Source of the DNA: Okapia johnstoni | Taxonomy: Eukaryota; Chordata; Mammalia; Artiodactyla; Giraffidae | Assembly (NCBI GenBank): GCA_024291935.2 | Contig: CM044322.1 | Coordinates: forward strand, 65,277,405-65,341,404 | Length of the DNA stretch: 64,000 nucleotides | Direction of reading: 5' to 3' | Shown here: positions 22,448 through 33,928 of the stretch, piece after piece | How positions within the stretch are numbered: the stretch's first letter is position 1 | Layout of the letters: each line of letters starts with the position of its first letter | The notes under the pieces: model-generated | Databases searched by the model: none | What the model was told of the DNA's origin: nothing | What the model saw: only the letters and a program-made list of their open reading frames with translations | Translations under genes and position numbers: made by a program

Positions 22448-22962
22448 AATGTGTTGTAATTTATTTGATAGCTTACATCTATTTCATTTCTTTTTAAAAT
22501 TTATTTGTACAGTGAATCTCTTAAAATAATTTTCTAAATTTCTTATCTCTTTCACTGATATTTCATTGCTTTTTAATTTTGTCTTTTTTTTCTCAGAAGA
22601 TTTCCGTAATCATTTTTCTATTTGTTTTTCTGAATTTGCCTTTTTTGAGCTCATATTTTTATTTCAAAAACACTTTATATTTCTAATTATTTGGTCTTCA
22701 CTTTTCTGTAGACTCCTGTGTTTCAGTAATGAAGTATCTTCTTTTTTAGAAAAAACATATATTTGAAATTTCAAAATATTTTTTTCTGTCCTAACATTTT
22801 AGGTTGATTTTTTTTTTCCTTTTTGGCCTTGATCTGTTACGATAGAGATTTTTCACAAATATTTGTTATTCTTTGCTTTCATATTCATATTTAATAACGA
22901 GGACCTAACATTTTGGTATGGTGGTTTACCACTGGGCACTGAACATGCCATTGAGGAACTTC
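22448..22962. other. No gene or repeat recognised
   Basis: T-rich low-complexity DNA; a 66-codon frame of mostly F, L and S reflects base composition. Confidence 0.45.
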
Positions 22963-24368
22963 AAAGATGTGTAACTTTAACAAGTGGTGCTGGGAAATAC
23001 TGGTCAACCACCTGTAAAAGAATGAAACTAGAACACTTTCTAACACCATACACAAAGATAAACTCAAAATAGATTAAAGATCTAAATGTAAGATCAGAAA
23101 CTATAAAACCCTTAGAGGGAAAAATAGGCAGAACACTCTCTGACATAAATCACAGCAAGATCCTCTATGATCCATCTCCCACAGTAATGGAAATATAAAC
23201 AAAAATAAATTGGGCCTAATTAAACTTAAAGCTCTTGCACAATGAAGGAAACTATAAGCAAGGTGAAAAAGCAGGCTTCAGAATGGGAGAAAATAATAGC
23301 AAATGAAACAACTGACAAAGAGTTAATCTCCAAAATATACAAACAGCTCATGCAGCTCAATACCAGAAAAATAAATGACCCAATCAAAAAATGGGCCAAA
23401 GAACTAAGCAGACATTTCTCCAAAGAAGACATACAGATGACTAACAAACACATGAAAAGATGCTCAACATAACTCATTATCAGAGAAATGCAAATCAGAA
23501 CCACGAGGAACCATCTCACGCTGGTCAGAATGGCTGCCACCAAAAGTCTACAAACAGTAAATGCTAGAGAGGGTGTGGAGAAAAGGGAATCCTCTTACAC
23601 TGCTGATGGGAATGCAAACTAGTACAGCCACTATGGAGAACAGTATGGAGATTTCTTAAAAAACTGAAAATAGACCTGCCGTATGACCCAGCAATCCCAC
23701 TGCTGGGCATACACACCGAGGAAACCCGAATTGAAAGAGACACATGTACCCCAATGTTCATTGCAGCACTGTTTACAATGGCTAGGACATGGAAGCAACC
23801 TAGATGTCCATTGGCAGGCAAGTGGATAAAAGTAGTGCTACATACACACAATGGAATATTACTCAGCTATTAAAAAGAAAGCATTTGAACCAGTTCTCAT
23901 GAAGTGGATGAGACTGAAGCCTACTATGCAGAGTGAAGTAAGTCCAAAAGAGAAACACCAATACAGTATACTAACGCATATATGTGGAATTTAGAAAGAC
24001 GGTAATGACGACCTTATATGCAAGACAGCAAAAGAGACACAGATGTAAAGAACAGACTTTTGGACTATGTGGGAGAAGGTGAGGGTGGGATGATTTGAGA
24101 GAATAGTATTGAAATATGTATATTACCATATGTAAAATAGATGACCAGTGCAAGTTTGATGCATGAAGCAGGGCACTCAAAGCTGGTTCTCTGGAACAAC
24201 CCAGAAGGATCAGGTGGGGAGGGAGGTGGGAGGGGGTTTCAGGATGGTGGGACATATGTACACCTGTGGCTGATTCATATTGATGTATGGCAAAAAAACC
24301 ACCACAAATATTGTAAAGTAACTAGCCTCCAATTAAAATTAATTATTTTTTTTAAAAAGACCTGTAAC
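22963..24368 (+). mobile_element. L1 LINE 3' end (1.4 kb) with target-site duplication
   Basis: 5'-truncated L1 with ORF2 C-terminal sequence from CAAGTGGTGCTGGGAAATAC onward and a complete 3' UTR to AAAATTAATTATTTTTTTTAAAA. ORF2 is broken by stops; the best remnant is a 76-codon frame at 23242-23472 ([20 protein letters not shown]). Imperfect 13-bp repeats flank the body: AAAGATGTGTAAC (22963-22975) and AAAGACCTGTAAC (24356-24368), 11 of 13 matching. The GC-rich 3' UTR (24200-24240) contains the GGGAGGGAGGTGGGAGGGGG motif, a possible G-quadruplex. Confidence 0.93.
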
Positions 24369-25849
24369 GTTTTTATTTTATTGGAGATCCATTTCCACAA
24401 AGAATTGTACTTCTCTTTCTTCTTACAGTGGTTTGGTTTGAGCATTCTGTGTGTCAGGGGAGCAGGATGGGTAGAGGGTTGGAGATCTTGCGGTATATGT
24501 ACTTTTACTTAAATTCACTGTTTTCAACATGCTTTCCACCATTATAGTGCTTTCCAGCTCCCAAATTTTTTGAAATATTTATATTTCCTTCTATTATCTC
24601 TCACTTCATTCTTTTTGACCCTTAGTCTATGCCTTTTAAAAAAATGTAAATTTTTAGTAGCAATTTTAGTGAAGCTTTAGAAGGAAAGGGAGCTGGAGAT
24701 AAAGTACTTTCAAGCCACCATGTTTAATTTGAAGATCTCATATCACCTCCAAATTCAATAGCACTCCTGAAAGGTAAGATGAAAGGATTCGTGAAAGTTT
24801 AGTTATTTAGTCATATTTTACTTTTCTCGTTGATCTTTTTATTCAATCATCTAATAACTATTTATTGACAGTTTAGGAGCTGTGCTAAAAATTGTATTAC
24901 TAAAAATTGTATTCTCTCAATTGTTAAGAAAAGAGACATGACTTTACCTTTAAGATGGCCCTCAGCCATCTCCCATGGTATTTAAAAGAGAAGAGTATTT
25001 CCTGATGGAGGGGATTGAGTGAAGGAGCCATTTCATCCATGGCAGAATAGTGAAAAATGAATGGGTTTGAAAGAGAAACTAAAGACCTGAGGTTCAAGCA
25101 ACAGGCAGCAATAATCTCCTGGGATGAATTCTAGACCACTTGCACCTACCGGGGTGAAAATCTGGCCCTAGGATGTACATAAGTGACTGGGTATTTTTGT
25201 ATGGATTTGTGAGTGAGTGCCAGTGTGTATCTGTGTTTGCATGTAATTGTTTCCTTTTCTCCACCTACTGTGTGAAATGCACTAAGGTAACTGAGTTCAT
25301 TGCTCTTTCTTAAAAACTGTCAGGATGAAAACCTGAGGTAACTTAGGATCAACCATTTAGTGTGTACTCATTGCTACATCTGTGGTTCTGGGGGTAAGGG
25401 ACAAAAGAAAGTCAGCTGAGGATTTTAGGCCTCAGTATATCAAGTGAAATGTGTATATCAAGAAAAACTAATAAGAGCATCTTACTATATGTGAAGTTGA
25501 ATAATCAAACCTTGGATGCCAGGGTGGTTTTCCTAATATATACTTGGTTAACATTTTACCTAAAGGGTGAGTAAAAGTAGACAGTGTAAATCTGGGAGCA
25601 CTTCAGATATGAGGAGAGATATATTCAGTGATTTTGAGGTGAAAAAGAACTTTGAATATTTCTAGGAATTTAGAGTAACACCTTTTCCTGATCTTTTGAC
25701 TAAATGTAAGTAAACCCTTAGAAATTATGCATAAAATAAACTTAAGAAAACTCTAAGAGTTGGAGCAAAATAGGCAGACCAAACAGGGGCTCTGGAATCT
25801 GAGGAATGATGTGATGAACTCCCTAGGTTTTTAAAGAAAAGAAAATTAT
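24369..25849. other. No gene or repeat recognised
   Basis: About 1.5 kb of single-copy-looking DNA. One 15-base tandem duplication (CTAAAAATTGTATTA, 24885-24914). No coding signal. Confidence 0.45.
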
Positions 25850-26165
25850 CAGAGATGAGAATTTTATATAAAAGAGTCAATCCACCAGGAAGAGTAACCC
25901 TACATGTATATGCACTTAACAACAGAACTGCAAAATGTATGACTCTAAAACTGATATATCTGGAAAGAGAAATAGACAAAACCAAAATTATGGTTGAAAA
26001 ATTTAGCACTCAATTCTCAACAGTTGATAGAGCAACTGAACAGAAAATCAGCAAGCATATATAAGAATGCAACAACTCCATCAAATAACAACATCTAATC
26101 AACATTGATAGAGTATCCCACTGAAGAATGACAGGATATATCTCTTCAAATACCCATTGAGTATG
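25850..26165 (+). mobile_element. Old L1 ORF2 fragment (endonuclease region)
   Basis: Matches L1 ORF2 within the endonuclease domain. The 69-codon frame 25855-26064 reads RVTLHVYALNNRTAKCM, equivalent to the L1 segment LNVYAPNN, followed by KLIYLEREIDKTKIMVEKF and RATEQKISK. Following DNA (CAACATTGATAGAGTATCCC) continues the same region with frameshifts. No 3' end is present, so it is a piece of an older, broken insertion. Confidence 0.75.
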
Positions 26166-26171
26166 TAATAA

Positions 26172-26222
26172 GATAGACTCTGGGGTCATAAATAGTTGGA
26201 CACAACTGAGTGACTAAGCACA
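26172..26222 (+). mobile_element. Bov-tA / Bov-A tail fragment
   Basis: About 50 bases: CTCTGGGGTCATAAATAGTTGGACACAACTGAGTGACTAAG, the SINE 3' end only. It sits between the old L1 fragment and the BovB 3' end. Confidence 0.75.
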
Positions 26223-27046
26223 GCACACACAGGGTCATACAATGTATCTGAACATTTTCAGTTCAGTTCAGCTCAGTGGCTCAGTCGTGTCCGACTCTTT
26301 GCAACCCCATGAATCACAGCTTGCCAAGCCTCCTTGTCCAAAACCAACTCCCGGAACCCACCCAAACACGTGTCCATTGAGTCAATGATGACATCCAACC
26401 ATCGCATCCTCTGTCATCCCCTTCTCCTCCTGCCCTCAATCTTACCCAGCATCAGGGTCTTTTCCATTGAGTCAGCTCTTTGCATCAGGTGGCCAAAGTA
26501 TTGGGGTTTCAGTTTCAACATCAGACCTTCCAAAGAACACCCAGGACTGATCTCCTTTAGGATGGACAGGTTGGATCTCCTTGCAGTCCAAGGGATGCTC
26601 AAGAGCTTTCTCCCACAACACAGTTCAAAAGCATTAATTCTTCGGCGCTCAGCTTTCTTTATAGTCCAACTCTCACATCCATACATGACCATTGGAAAAA
26701 CCATAGCCTTGACTAGACGGACCTTGGTTGGCAAAATAATGTCTCTGCTTTATAATATGCTGTCTAGGTTGGCCATAACCTTCCTTCCAAGGAGTAAGCG
26801 TCTTTTAATTTCATGGCTGCAATCATCATCTGAAGTGATTTTGGAGCCCAGAGAAATAAAGTCAGCCACTGTTTCCACTGTTTCCCCATCTATTTCCCAT
26901 GAAGTGATGGGACTGCCATGATCTTAGTTTTCTGAATGTTGAGCTTTAAGCCAACTTTTTCACTCTCCTCTTTCACTTTCATCAAGAGGCTCTTTATTTC
27001 TTCTTCGCTTTCTGTCATAAGGGTGGTGTCATCTGCATATCTGAGG

Positions 27047-27502
27047 TTATTGATATTTCTCCTGGCAATCTTGATTCCAGCTTGTGCTTCTTCCAGGGTT
27101 TCTCATGATGTACTCTGCATGTAAGTTAAATAAGCAAGGTGACAATATACAGCCTTGACATATTTTTTTTCCTATTTGGAACCAGTCTGTTGTTCCATGT
27201 CCAATTCTAATTGTTGCTTCCTGACCTGCATACAGGTTTCTCAAGAGAGAGGTCAGATGGTCTGGTATTCCCATCTCTTTCAGAATTTTCCATAGTTTAT
27301 TGTGATCCACACAGTCAAAGACTTTGGCATAGTCAATAAAGCAGAAATCAATGTTTTTCTGGAACTCTCTTGCTTTATTGGTGATCCAGTGGATGTTGGC
27401 AATTTGACCTCTGGTTCCTCTGCCTTTTCTAAAACCACCTTGAACATCTGGAGGTTCACAGTTCACATATTGCTGAAGCCTGGCTTGGAGAATTGTGAGC
27501 AT
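27047..27502 (-). pseudogene. BovB reverse-transcriptase remnant (151 codons)
   Basis: Open minus-strand frame inside the near-full-length BovB. It contains LQARLQQYVNCE, GGFRKGRGTRGQIANI, FIDYAKVFDCVDHNKLW (RT motif with the first catalytic aspartate region), LLRNLYAGQEA, and QGCILSPCLFNLHAEYIMR. In intact BovB this would flow into the YADD motif about 100 bases downstream, which is here in another frame. So the palm domain is split by a frameshift. It would act in target-primed reverse transcription in the nucleus if intact. Confidence 0.9.
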
Positions 27503-28424
27503 TACTTTACTAGTGTGTGAGATGAGTGCAATTGTGCGGTAGCTTGAGCATTCTTTGGCATTGCCTTTCTTTGGGATAGGAATGAAAACTGACCTTTTTC
27601 AGTCCTGTGGCCACTGCTGAGTTTTCCAAATTTGCTGGCATATTGAGTGCAGCACTTTCACAGCATCATCTTTCAGGATTTGAAATAGCTCAACTGGAAT
27701 TCCATCACCTCCACTAGCTTTGTTTGTAGTGATGCTTCCTAAGGCCCACTTGACTTCACATTAGGATGTCTGGCTCTAGGTGAGTGATCACACCATCATG
27801 ATTAACTGGGTCGTGAAGATCTTTTTGCAGAGTTCTTCTGTGTATTCTTGCCACCTCTTCTTCATATCTTTTACTTCTGTTAGGTCCATACCATTTCTGT
27901 CCTTGATTGAGCCCATCTTTGCATGATATGTTCCCTTGGTATCTCTAATTTTCTTGAAGAGATCTCTAGTTTTTCCCAATCTGTTGTTTTCCTCTATTTC
28001 TTTGCATTGACCTCTGAGAAAGACTTTCTTATCTCTCCTTGCGTTCTTTGGAATTCTGCATTCAAAGGGGACTCTCTTTCCTTTTCTCCTCTGCTTTTCA
28101 CCTCTCTTCTTTTCACAGCTATTTTAAAGGCCTCCTCAGACAGCTATTTTGTTTTATGCATTTCTTTTTCTGGGAGATGGTCTTGATCCCTGTCTCGTGT
28201 ACAGTGTCACAAACCTCTGTCCATAGTTCATCAAGCACTCTGTCTATCAGATATAGTCCCTTAAATCTATTTCTCACTTCCACTGTATAATCATAAGGGA
28301 TTTGATTTAGGTCATACCTGAATGGTCTAGTGGTTTTTCCCACTTTCTTCAATTTAAATATGAATTTGGCAATAAGGAATTCATGATCTGAGCCACAGTC
28401 TGCTCCCAGTCTTGTTTGTGCTGT

Positions 28425-28829
28425 CTATGTAGAGCTTTTCCATCTTTGGTGGCAAAGAATATAATCAATATGATTTCGGTATTGACCATCTGGTGATTTC
28501 CATGTGGTGGGTCTTCTCTTGTATTGTTGGAAGAAGGTGTTGGCTATGACCACTGCGTTCTCTTGGCAGAACTCTATTAGCCTTTGCCCTGCTTCATGCT
28601 GTACCCCAAGGCCAAATTTGCCTGTTACTCCAGGTATTTCTTGACTTCCTCCTTTTGCATTCCAGTTCCTTATAATGAAAAGGACATCTTTTTTGGGTGT
28701 TAGTTCTAAAAGGTCTTGTAGGTCTTCATAGAACCGTTCAACTTTAGCTTCTTTAGCATGACTGTTTGGGGCATAGACTTGGATTGCTGAGATATTGAAT
28801 GGTTTGCCTTGGAAACAAACAGAGATCAT
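28425..28829 (-). pseudogene. BovB endonuclease-domain remnant (134 codons)
   Basis: Open minus-strand frame covering part of the APE-like endonuclease: FNISAIQVYAPNSHAKEAK, LFIIRNWNAKGGSQ and YRNHIDYILCHQRW. In related copies the central motif is GDWNAKVGSQ; here it reads RNWNAK, so the conserved aspartate is lost, consistent with inactivity. The N-terminal part (KEQYCIGTWNLRSINQGKLE, DILGISELRWTGMG) lies at 28914-29162 in a different frame. Confidence 0.88.
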
Positions 28830-29885
28830 TCTGTCACTTTTGAGATTCCATCCAAGTACTTCATTTCGGACTCTTTTGTTGACAGTGATGGCTTCTCCAT
28901 TTCTTCTCAGGGATTATTGCCCACAGTAGTAGATAAAACAGTCATCTGAGTTAAATTCACCCATTCCAGTCCACCTTAGTTCACTGATTCCTAGAATGTC
29001 GACATTCACTCTTGCCATCTCCTGTTTGACCACTTCTAATTTGCCTTGATTGATGGACCTGAGATTCCAGGTTCCTATGCAATATTGCTCTTTACAGCAT
29101 CGGACTTTGCATCTATCACCAGTCACATCCACAACTGGGTGTTGTTTTTGCTTTGGCTCCATCCCCTCATTCTTTCTGGAGTTGTTTCTCCACTGATCTC
29201 CATTAGCGTATTGGGCACCTACCTACCTGGGGAGTTCATCTTTCAGTGTCCTATCTTTTTGCCTTTTCATACTGTTCGTGGGGTTCTCAAGGCAAGAATA
29301 CTGAAGTGGTTTGCCATGCCCTTCTCCAGTGGACCACATTCTGTCAGACCTCTCCACCATGACCCGTCCGTCTTGGGTGGCCCCACATGGCATGGCTTAG
29401 TTTTATTGAGTTAGACAAGGCTGTGGTCCATGTGATCAGATTGGCTAGTTTTCTGTGATTGTGGTTTCAGTCTATCTGCCCTCTGATGCCCTCTTTCAGT
29501 GCCTACCGTCTTACTTGGGTTTCTCTTACCTTGGATGTGGGATATCTCTTCACGGCTGCTCCAGCAAAGCACAGCTGCTGTTCCTTACCTTGGACATGGG
29601 TTTTCTCCTCTTGGCTGCCGCTCCTGACCTTGGAAGTGGGTTATCGCCTCTCGGCCGCTTCTGTGCTGGTAGCTGCCAATGTATGCTTTAGTTGTATTAT
29701 GCTCAGTCTAGGTAAGCGCATTTGTTCTAGTCAGAATTTCATCCTTCATGATTGCTCTGCTAGCCTTTGATCACAGTAACCACACTCTAGAGGCAGTTAC
29801 TAAACAACTCAGTTATCTTTATAGGCAACAAACATCTGAAGCCTTTCTATTTAACATAAGAAATATTACCTTTTAAAGTTTCATT

Positions 29886-30437
29886 GGCTTCCCAGGTGGC
29901 TCAATGGTAAAGACAGCAAAAGAGACACAGATATATAGAACAGTATTATGGACTCTATGGGAGAGGGCAAGGGTGGGATAATATGGGAGAATGGCATTGA
30001 AGCATGTAAATTATCATATGAGAAATGAATTGCCAGTCCAGGTTCGATGCATGATACAGGGTGCCGGGGGCTGGTGCACCGGGATGACTCGGAGGGATGG
30101 GATGGGGCGGGAGGTGGGAGGGGGGTTCAGGAAGGGGAACACATGTACACCCATGGTGGATTCATGTCAATGTATGGCAAAACAAATACAATATTGTAAA
30201 GTTAAAAAATAGATAAATAAACTAATTTAAAATTAAAACAAAAAAAGAATTCACCTGGCAATGCAGGAGCCACAAGATACATGGATTCAATTCCTGGATT
30301 GCAAAGATTCTCTGGAGAAGTAAATGGTAACCCACTCCAGTATTCTTGCCTCAAAAATCCAATGGACAAGGGAACTTGGTGGGCTATAGTCCATGGGGTC
30401 ACAAACAATCGGATAAAACTAAGTGACAGAACACACA
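29886..30437 (+). mobile_element. Bov-tA SINE split by an L1 insertion
   Basis: The head is at 29886-29913 (TTGGCTTCCCAGGTGGCTC, AATGGTAAAGA). The rest resumes at 30244 (AAAGAATTCACCTGGCAATGCAGGAG) and runs through GATTCAATTCCTGGATTGC, CCACTCCAGTATTCTTGCC and AGTCCATGGGGTCACAAAC to about 30437. The two pieces together make one normal SINE. Between them lies a 330-base L1 3' end. The short repeated AAAGA at the break could be the target-site duplication. Confidence 0.9.
29914..30243 (+). mobile_element. L1 3'-UTR insertion nested in a Bov-tA
   Basis: CAGCAAAAGAGACACAGATATATAGAACAG through GGGATGGGGCGGGAGGTGGGAGGGGGGTTCAGG and ATGTCAATGTATGGCAAAAC to an A-rich tail ending at about 30243. This is the ruminant L1 3' UTR, 5'-truncated to 330 bases, and must be younger than the SINE it splits. 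The G-rich tract (30095-30129) is G-quadruplex-prone. Confidence 0.9.
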
Positions 30438-30984
30438 CATAGACGCAAACTTTCATTGATGAAATTAGTGACTAGCTTCTTTGCATAGTGAAGGATAACA
30501 TGACATCATGGATAAAATAAGTGATATTCAAGCTAAGTGTGTTAACTAGTACATTTTAGCATCACTTCTTAACACTTCTGTGTACAAAGGAAGCCCTGCA
30601 GTTTGTACTTTTTAGGGATAGAATCCAAAGCTTGATCCTTGAATAGTCTAGTGTTCAATTATTGGGTGAAAGAAAAATTGAAGGGATATAGTTGTCTGAA
30701 AATAAGGTAATGGAATACTGACTCTAGAATAAGATTGCATCTTATTTGAACAAACTTATTCATCAATATGTTGGATTACCTGGCGGGTCAGTGAACTGGA
30801 GACTGTTTTATATCTGCTTAATGCTGAATTCATGTGTAATAGATGATTGGGCATTTGTCTTGGAAACAAGTTTTGGAGACCAAAACTTTTTGCACCTATA
30901 CTTTTTAACCAAAAGCATTTTAAATTTGTGATTACCCTGTTGTTTTAGTTCGGTTAACAAGAACAGTTATTCCACGATTACTTA
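30438..30984. other. No gene or repeat recognised
   Basis: Single-copy-looking DNA with no coding or repeat signal. Confidence 0.45.
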
Positions 30985-31080
30985 TTTCATGAGATGATAT
31001 TAAATAAAGTAAAGTACTTAACACAGTGTGAGTACATATGAAGTGCTCAATAAAATTCTAGCTCTTATTATTTGAATTAG
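30985..31080 (+). mobile_element. MIR SINE 3' part
   Basis: TTTCATGAGATGATATTAAATAAAGTAAAG, CACTTAACACAGTGTGAG-like sequence and GAAGTGCTCAATAAAATTCTAGC follow the MIR 3' core (consensus CACTTAGCACAGTGCCTGGCACATAGTAAGTGCTCAATAAATG). Ancient and pan-mammalian. Confidence 0.65.
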
Positions 31081-33339
31081 AAGGTAGATTGCCCATTTTG
31101 TTATATTATCTGTCTCGGAATCTCAGTAGGGTGGGCAAAAATCTAGAAGGTAGTTAGTATAAGTGAATTTTGCGAAGTATAATTTAGAATAATCTTGATT
31201 AATGACTTAATTGTGTTCATTTCACAACTTCCTGAGGATACATAGTGAGTGAGTGAGAGAATATATGTGTGTGTGTGTATACACATACATGTATGTATAA
31301 ATATATATACACATACATGTATTTATTTATAGATGATGTGTATCTATTTTTTCAATTCCTGTAGATCTTATTTTAAATCTGAAAGCTCTACCTACTCAAT
31401 AAACGCCTCAAATAAACTGTTATAAAAGATCTGTGTGTCTTTCTAAAACTCCTCGTTGTATCAACACCGTTCACTTTAGGTCAATAACAATAGATGTATT
31501 TGTCCATCAGTTGAACATCTGTTTTTCAGTTTATTAAGGTTTAATTAGTTATGTGACTCTGAGTTGTAAGCAGTTATGTTAAAGATGCATTAGAGTTTAA
31601 AAAATAACTTTGAATAAGCTTTTTTTTTTTTTAAACAACTAGTGGGGTGATTATTGTTTTTTTTTCTTCTTTTTTTCTACTAGAGAAACATGAGACAGAG
31701 ATTGATTAATAAAGCCATTGATTAATGAAGTCGTTCAGCTGATAAAATATTGAGCTAATATTTAAACTATTCAAGGTTTTTCTCCTCAAAAATTGTGTGC
31801 TACAAAGCACATCACATGTTACTTCTTTCTTATGATGTTTAACAGTTTTTATCACTTAAAAATTCATTTTTAAATATTAGATTCTGTGAGTCTTGAAATA
31901 GGAGTGAATCATTAGAATATTTTTCTTACTAACATATTTTTGTTATATAACCTATATGTTCAATCTAGCTGGATAATTAAATGTTTACAAACCATACATG
32001 TGCCACATGTGTCTGCCATTTTGCATATTATTCATTTTATAATATTTTAACAAAAGCTATTATTTGTATCTTTTAAGAATAGAAATAATTGCAAAGAAAT
32101 TGAATTTTCTTATAGATAAAATGTGGAACAGAGACAAAAACTTCCAGAAACATTGGATTATTACTTTGCCATTCAAAAATATTCTACACAACTTCAAAAG
32201 GATGAGCAAACTTTTAAACTGAAAGCTATATAGAAAAAAAAACCAACCAAGATTTCATATACTATAGAACAGTTTTAATAGTCTTCACTCACTTTGTAAA
32301 ATGGTACCTCAAATAGTCTTAACTGATTAGACAATTTTTGATATTTTGAACACTATAATCATGTAGCAATACTTGCTAATGAGTTTATTATACATGGCAA
32401 TATATTTTGGATTCATCTTGTGCATTTATACTCTGATTTTAATGAGATTTTGTCTTTTAATAAAATATGATTTTATCTCATGTAATTTTTCCAACAAGCT
32501 AGAAAAAGGAATTTGTTCAGAGTTTTTAAATAAAGTCACCCCCCTCCTTTTAAACCAGTGCTTTAAAATGTCACCATTAACACTGCCTCTTATAAGTGTT
32601 AAAATTGTAATGGGCCCACACAAATAAGTGGGAGGTGCTAATGGAAAATTTTATTTTTCTTGAATGCAAAGTATCTATTAGAAAAGAGATGCTGTGTAGC
32701 TTTTAAAAGCTTAGTGGTTTCTCTTCTTCTTAACTGAATTTTACATGAATATCCAAAAATGTAATTGCAGTAGACTTTTATGTTATGCAAAATAGATACA
32801 AAATATAAATGTTATACAAATTTTAATATAAATTATAGGCTTTTTTTTTTGCATAAACGGTTCTTTTGTCTGGGTTTATATGTTTGTGGACCCCAAGACA
32901 TATTGCGTGTTCATGACACACCAGAGAAAAATCTATGTATATATTAACTTTCACTGAGAATAACATAAAGAAATAACATGGACAATAATAGCTTTAAATT
33001 GTTTTGTGATGCACTATACCATATGTTTCTATCTGGACTTTTCAGAATCCCAGTCATCCAAAAGCTTGAACAGCTGCTGCCATTTTGCAGATAATTGCTG
33101 TAAGATGCATTCTGTCCTTCATATTTTATACAGATGTTGATAATCTTCTGGTCGTTTTATTGAGAAAGGTTTGAATATCTGTTTTTTCCTCTTTAAATTT
33201 CTTCTCAACTATTAAGTTTGCATTTGTAGAAATACAAAGTGATTGGAATAACATAAGAAGGTGAAATGAATTGCTTTTCTAAACCCATAAGATCATTGAA
33301 AACTATACCTATAAAAAGGGTGCTTGTTTATTTCCCTTT
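31081..33339. other. Repeat-poor 2.3 kb stretch
   Basis: No transposon, gene or RNA recognised apart from a small TG/TA simple repeat (31265-31320) and T-runs at 31620-31635 and 31659-31670. In a region where most other kilobases hold a ruminant repeat, the absence is notable and could reflect constraint or chance. A possible place for conserved noncoding elements, but nothing in the sequence itself proves that. Confidence 0.4.
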
Positions 33340-33928
33340 AAGAAAAGTCTACCTGTAATATTCCTCCTTCTCTGTCTGACTTAACTTCATTCAGTATGAC
33401 AATCTCTAAGTCCATCTGTGTTGCTTCAAATGGCATTATTTCATTCTTTCTAGTGGCTGAATAACATTCCATTGTATATATGTACCACATCCTCTTTAAT
33501 CCATTTCTTGACCACTGTAAACAGTGGTGCAGTGAACGCTGGGAGCCATGAATGATGTCCCTTATATGTGGAATCTAAAAAGAAACTATACAAATGAACT
33601 TACTAAATAGAGACTCACAGAAAACGAATTTATGGTTGTTGATGGGAAGGATGGGGAGAAGGGATAGATAAGGAGTTTGGGATGGACTTTTGCACACTGC
33701 TATATTTAGAATGGATAACCAACAAGGACCTACTGTATAGCACATGAAACTGCTCGATATTATGAGGAAGCTTGGGTGGGAGGGGTGTTTGGGAGAGAAT
33801 GGATACATGTACATATGTGGCTGAATTCTGCTTGCTGTTCACATGAAACTATACAACCTCTTTAATTGAGTATACCCCACTACAAAATAAAAAGTTAATA
33901 AAAAAAGAAAGAAAGAAATGTCTGCCTG
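33340..33928 (+). mobile_element. L1 insertion with 5' inversion and target-site duplication
   Basis: The right part (33550-33912) is the L1 3' UTR in plus orientation: GATGTCCCTTATATGTGGAATC to the A-rich tail. The left part (33356-33540) is L1 ORF2 3' sequence in minus orientation, with TTCCTCCTTCTCTGTCTGAC and GCTGAATAACATTCCATTGT. The inverted part ends, in L1 coordinates, within a few bases of where the right part starts. About 9 bases of filler lie at the switch. Flanking repeats AAGAAAAGTCTACCTG (33340-33355) and AAGAAATGTCTGCCTG (33913-33928) match at 14 of 16, showing one insertion event. Confidence 0.93.

Larger units (their letters stand above)
26255..29683 (-). mobile_element. BovB (RTE) LINE, nearly full length
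   Basis: The most complete BovB in the window (3.4 kb). The 3' end with TCAGT-type repeats is at 26258-26275. The minus strand then shows the C-terminal region (26414-26734), RT with YADD at 27028-27039, RT upstream motifs (27047-27502), an apurinic-endonuclease-like domain (28425-29162) and a GC-richer 5' leader ending at about 29683. The leader ends with part of one 29-bp unit that is arrayed five times in another copy here. Multiple stops and frameshifts make it inactive. A weak 8-bp flanking match (CAATGTAT at 26240-26247 and 29677-29684) is not convincing as a target-site duplication. Confidence 0.95.

Noticed and set aside
22566..22766. 66-codon phenylalanine/leucine-rich frame
   Set aside because: Produced by T-rich low-complexity DNA.
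26334..26921. 195-codon plus-strand frame
   Set aside because: It is the reverse strand of the BovB C-terminal region. Similar antisense frames recur at every BovB copy (for example 55651-56205, 40954-41442 and 59481-59849), showing a property of the repeat and not a gene.
26240..29684. Target-site duplication CAATGTAT for the near-full-length BovB
   Set aside because: Eight bases only, and on the left it is separated from the element end by about 10 unexplained bases, so chance is likely.
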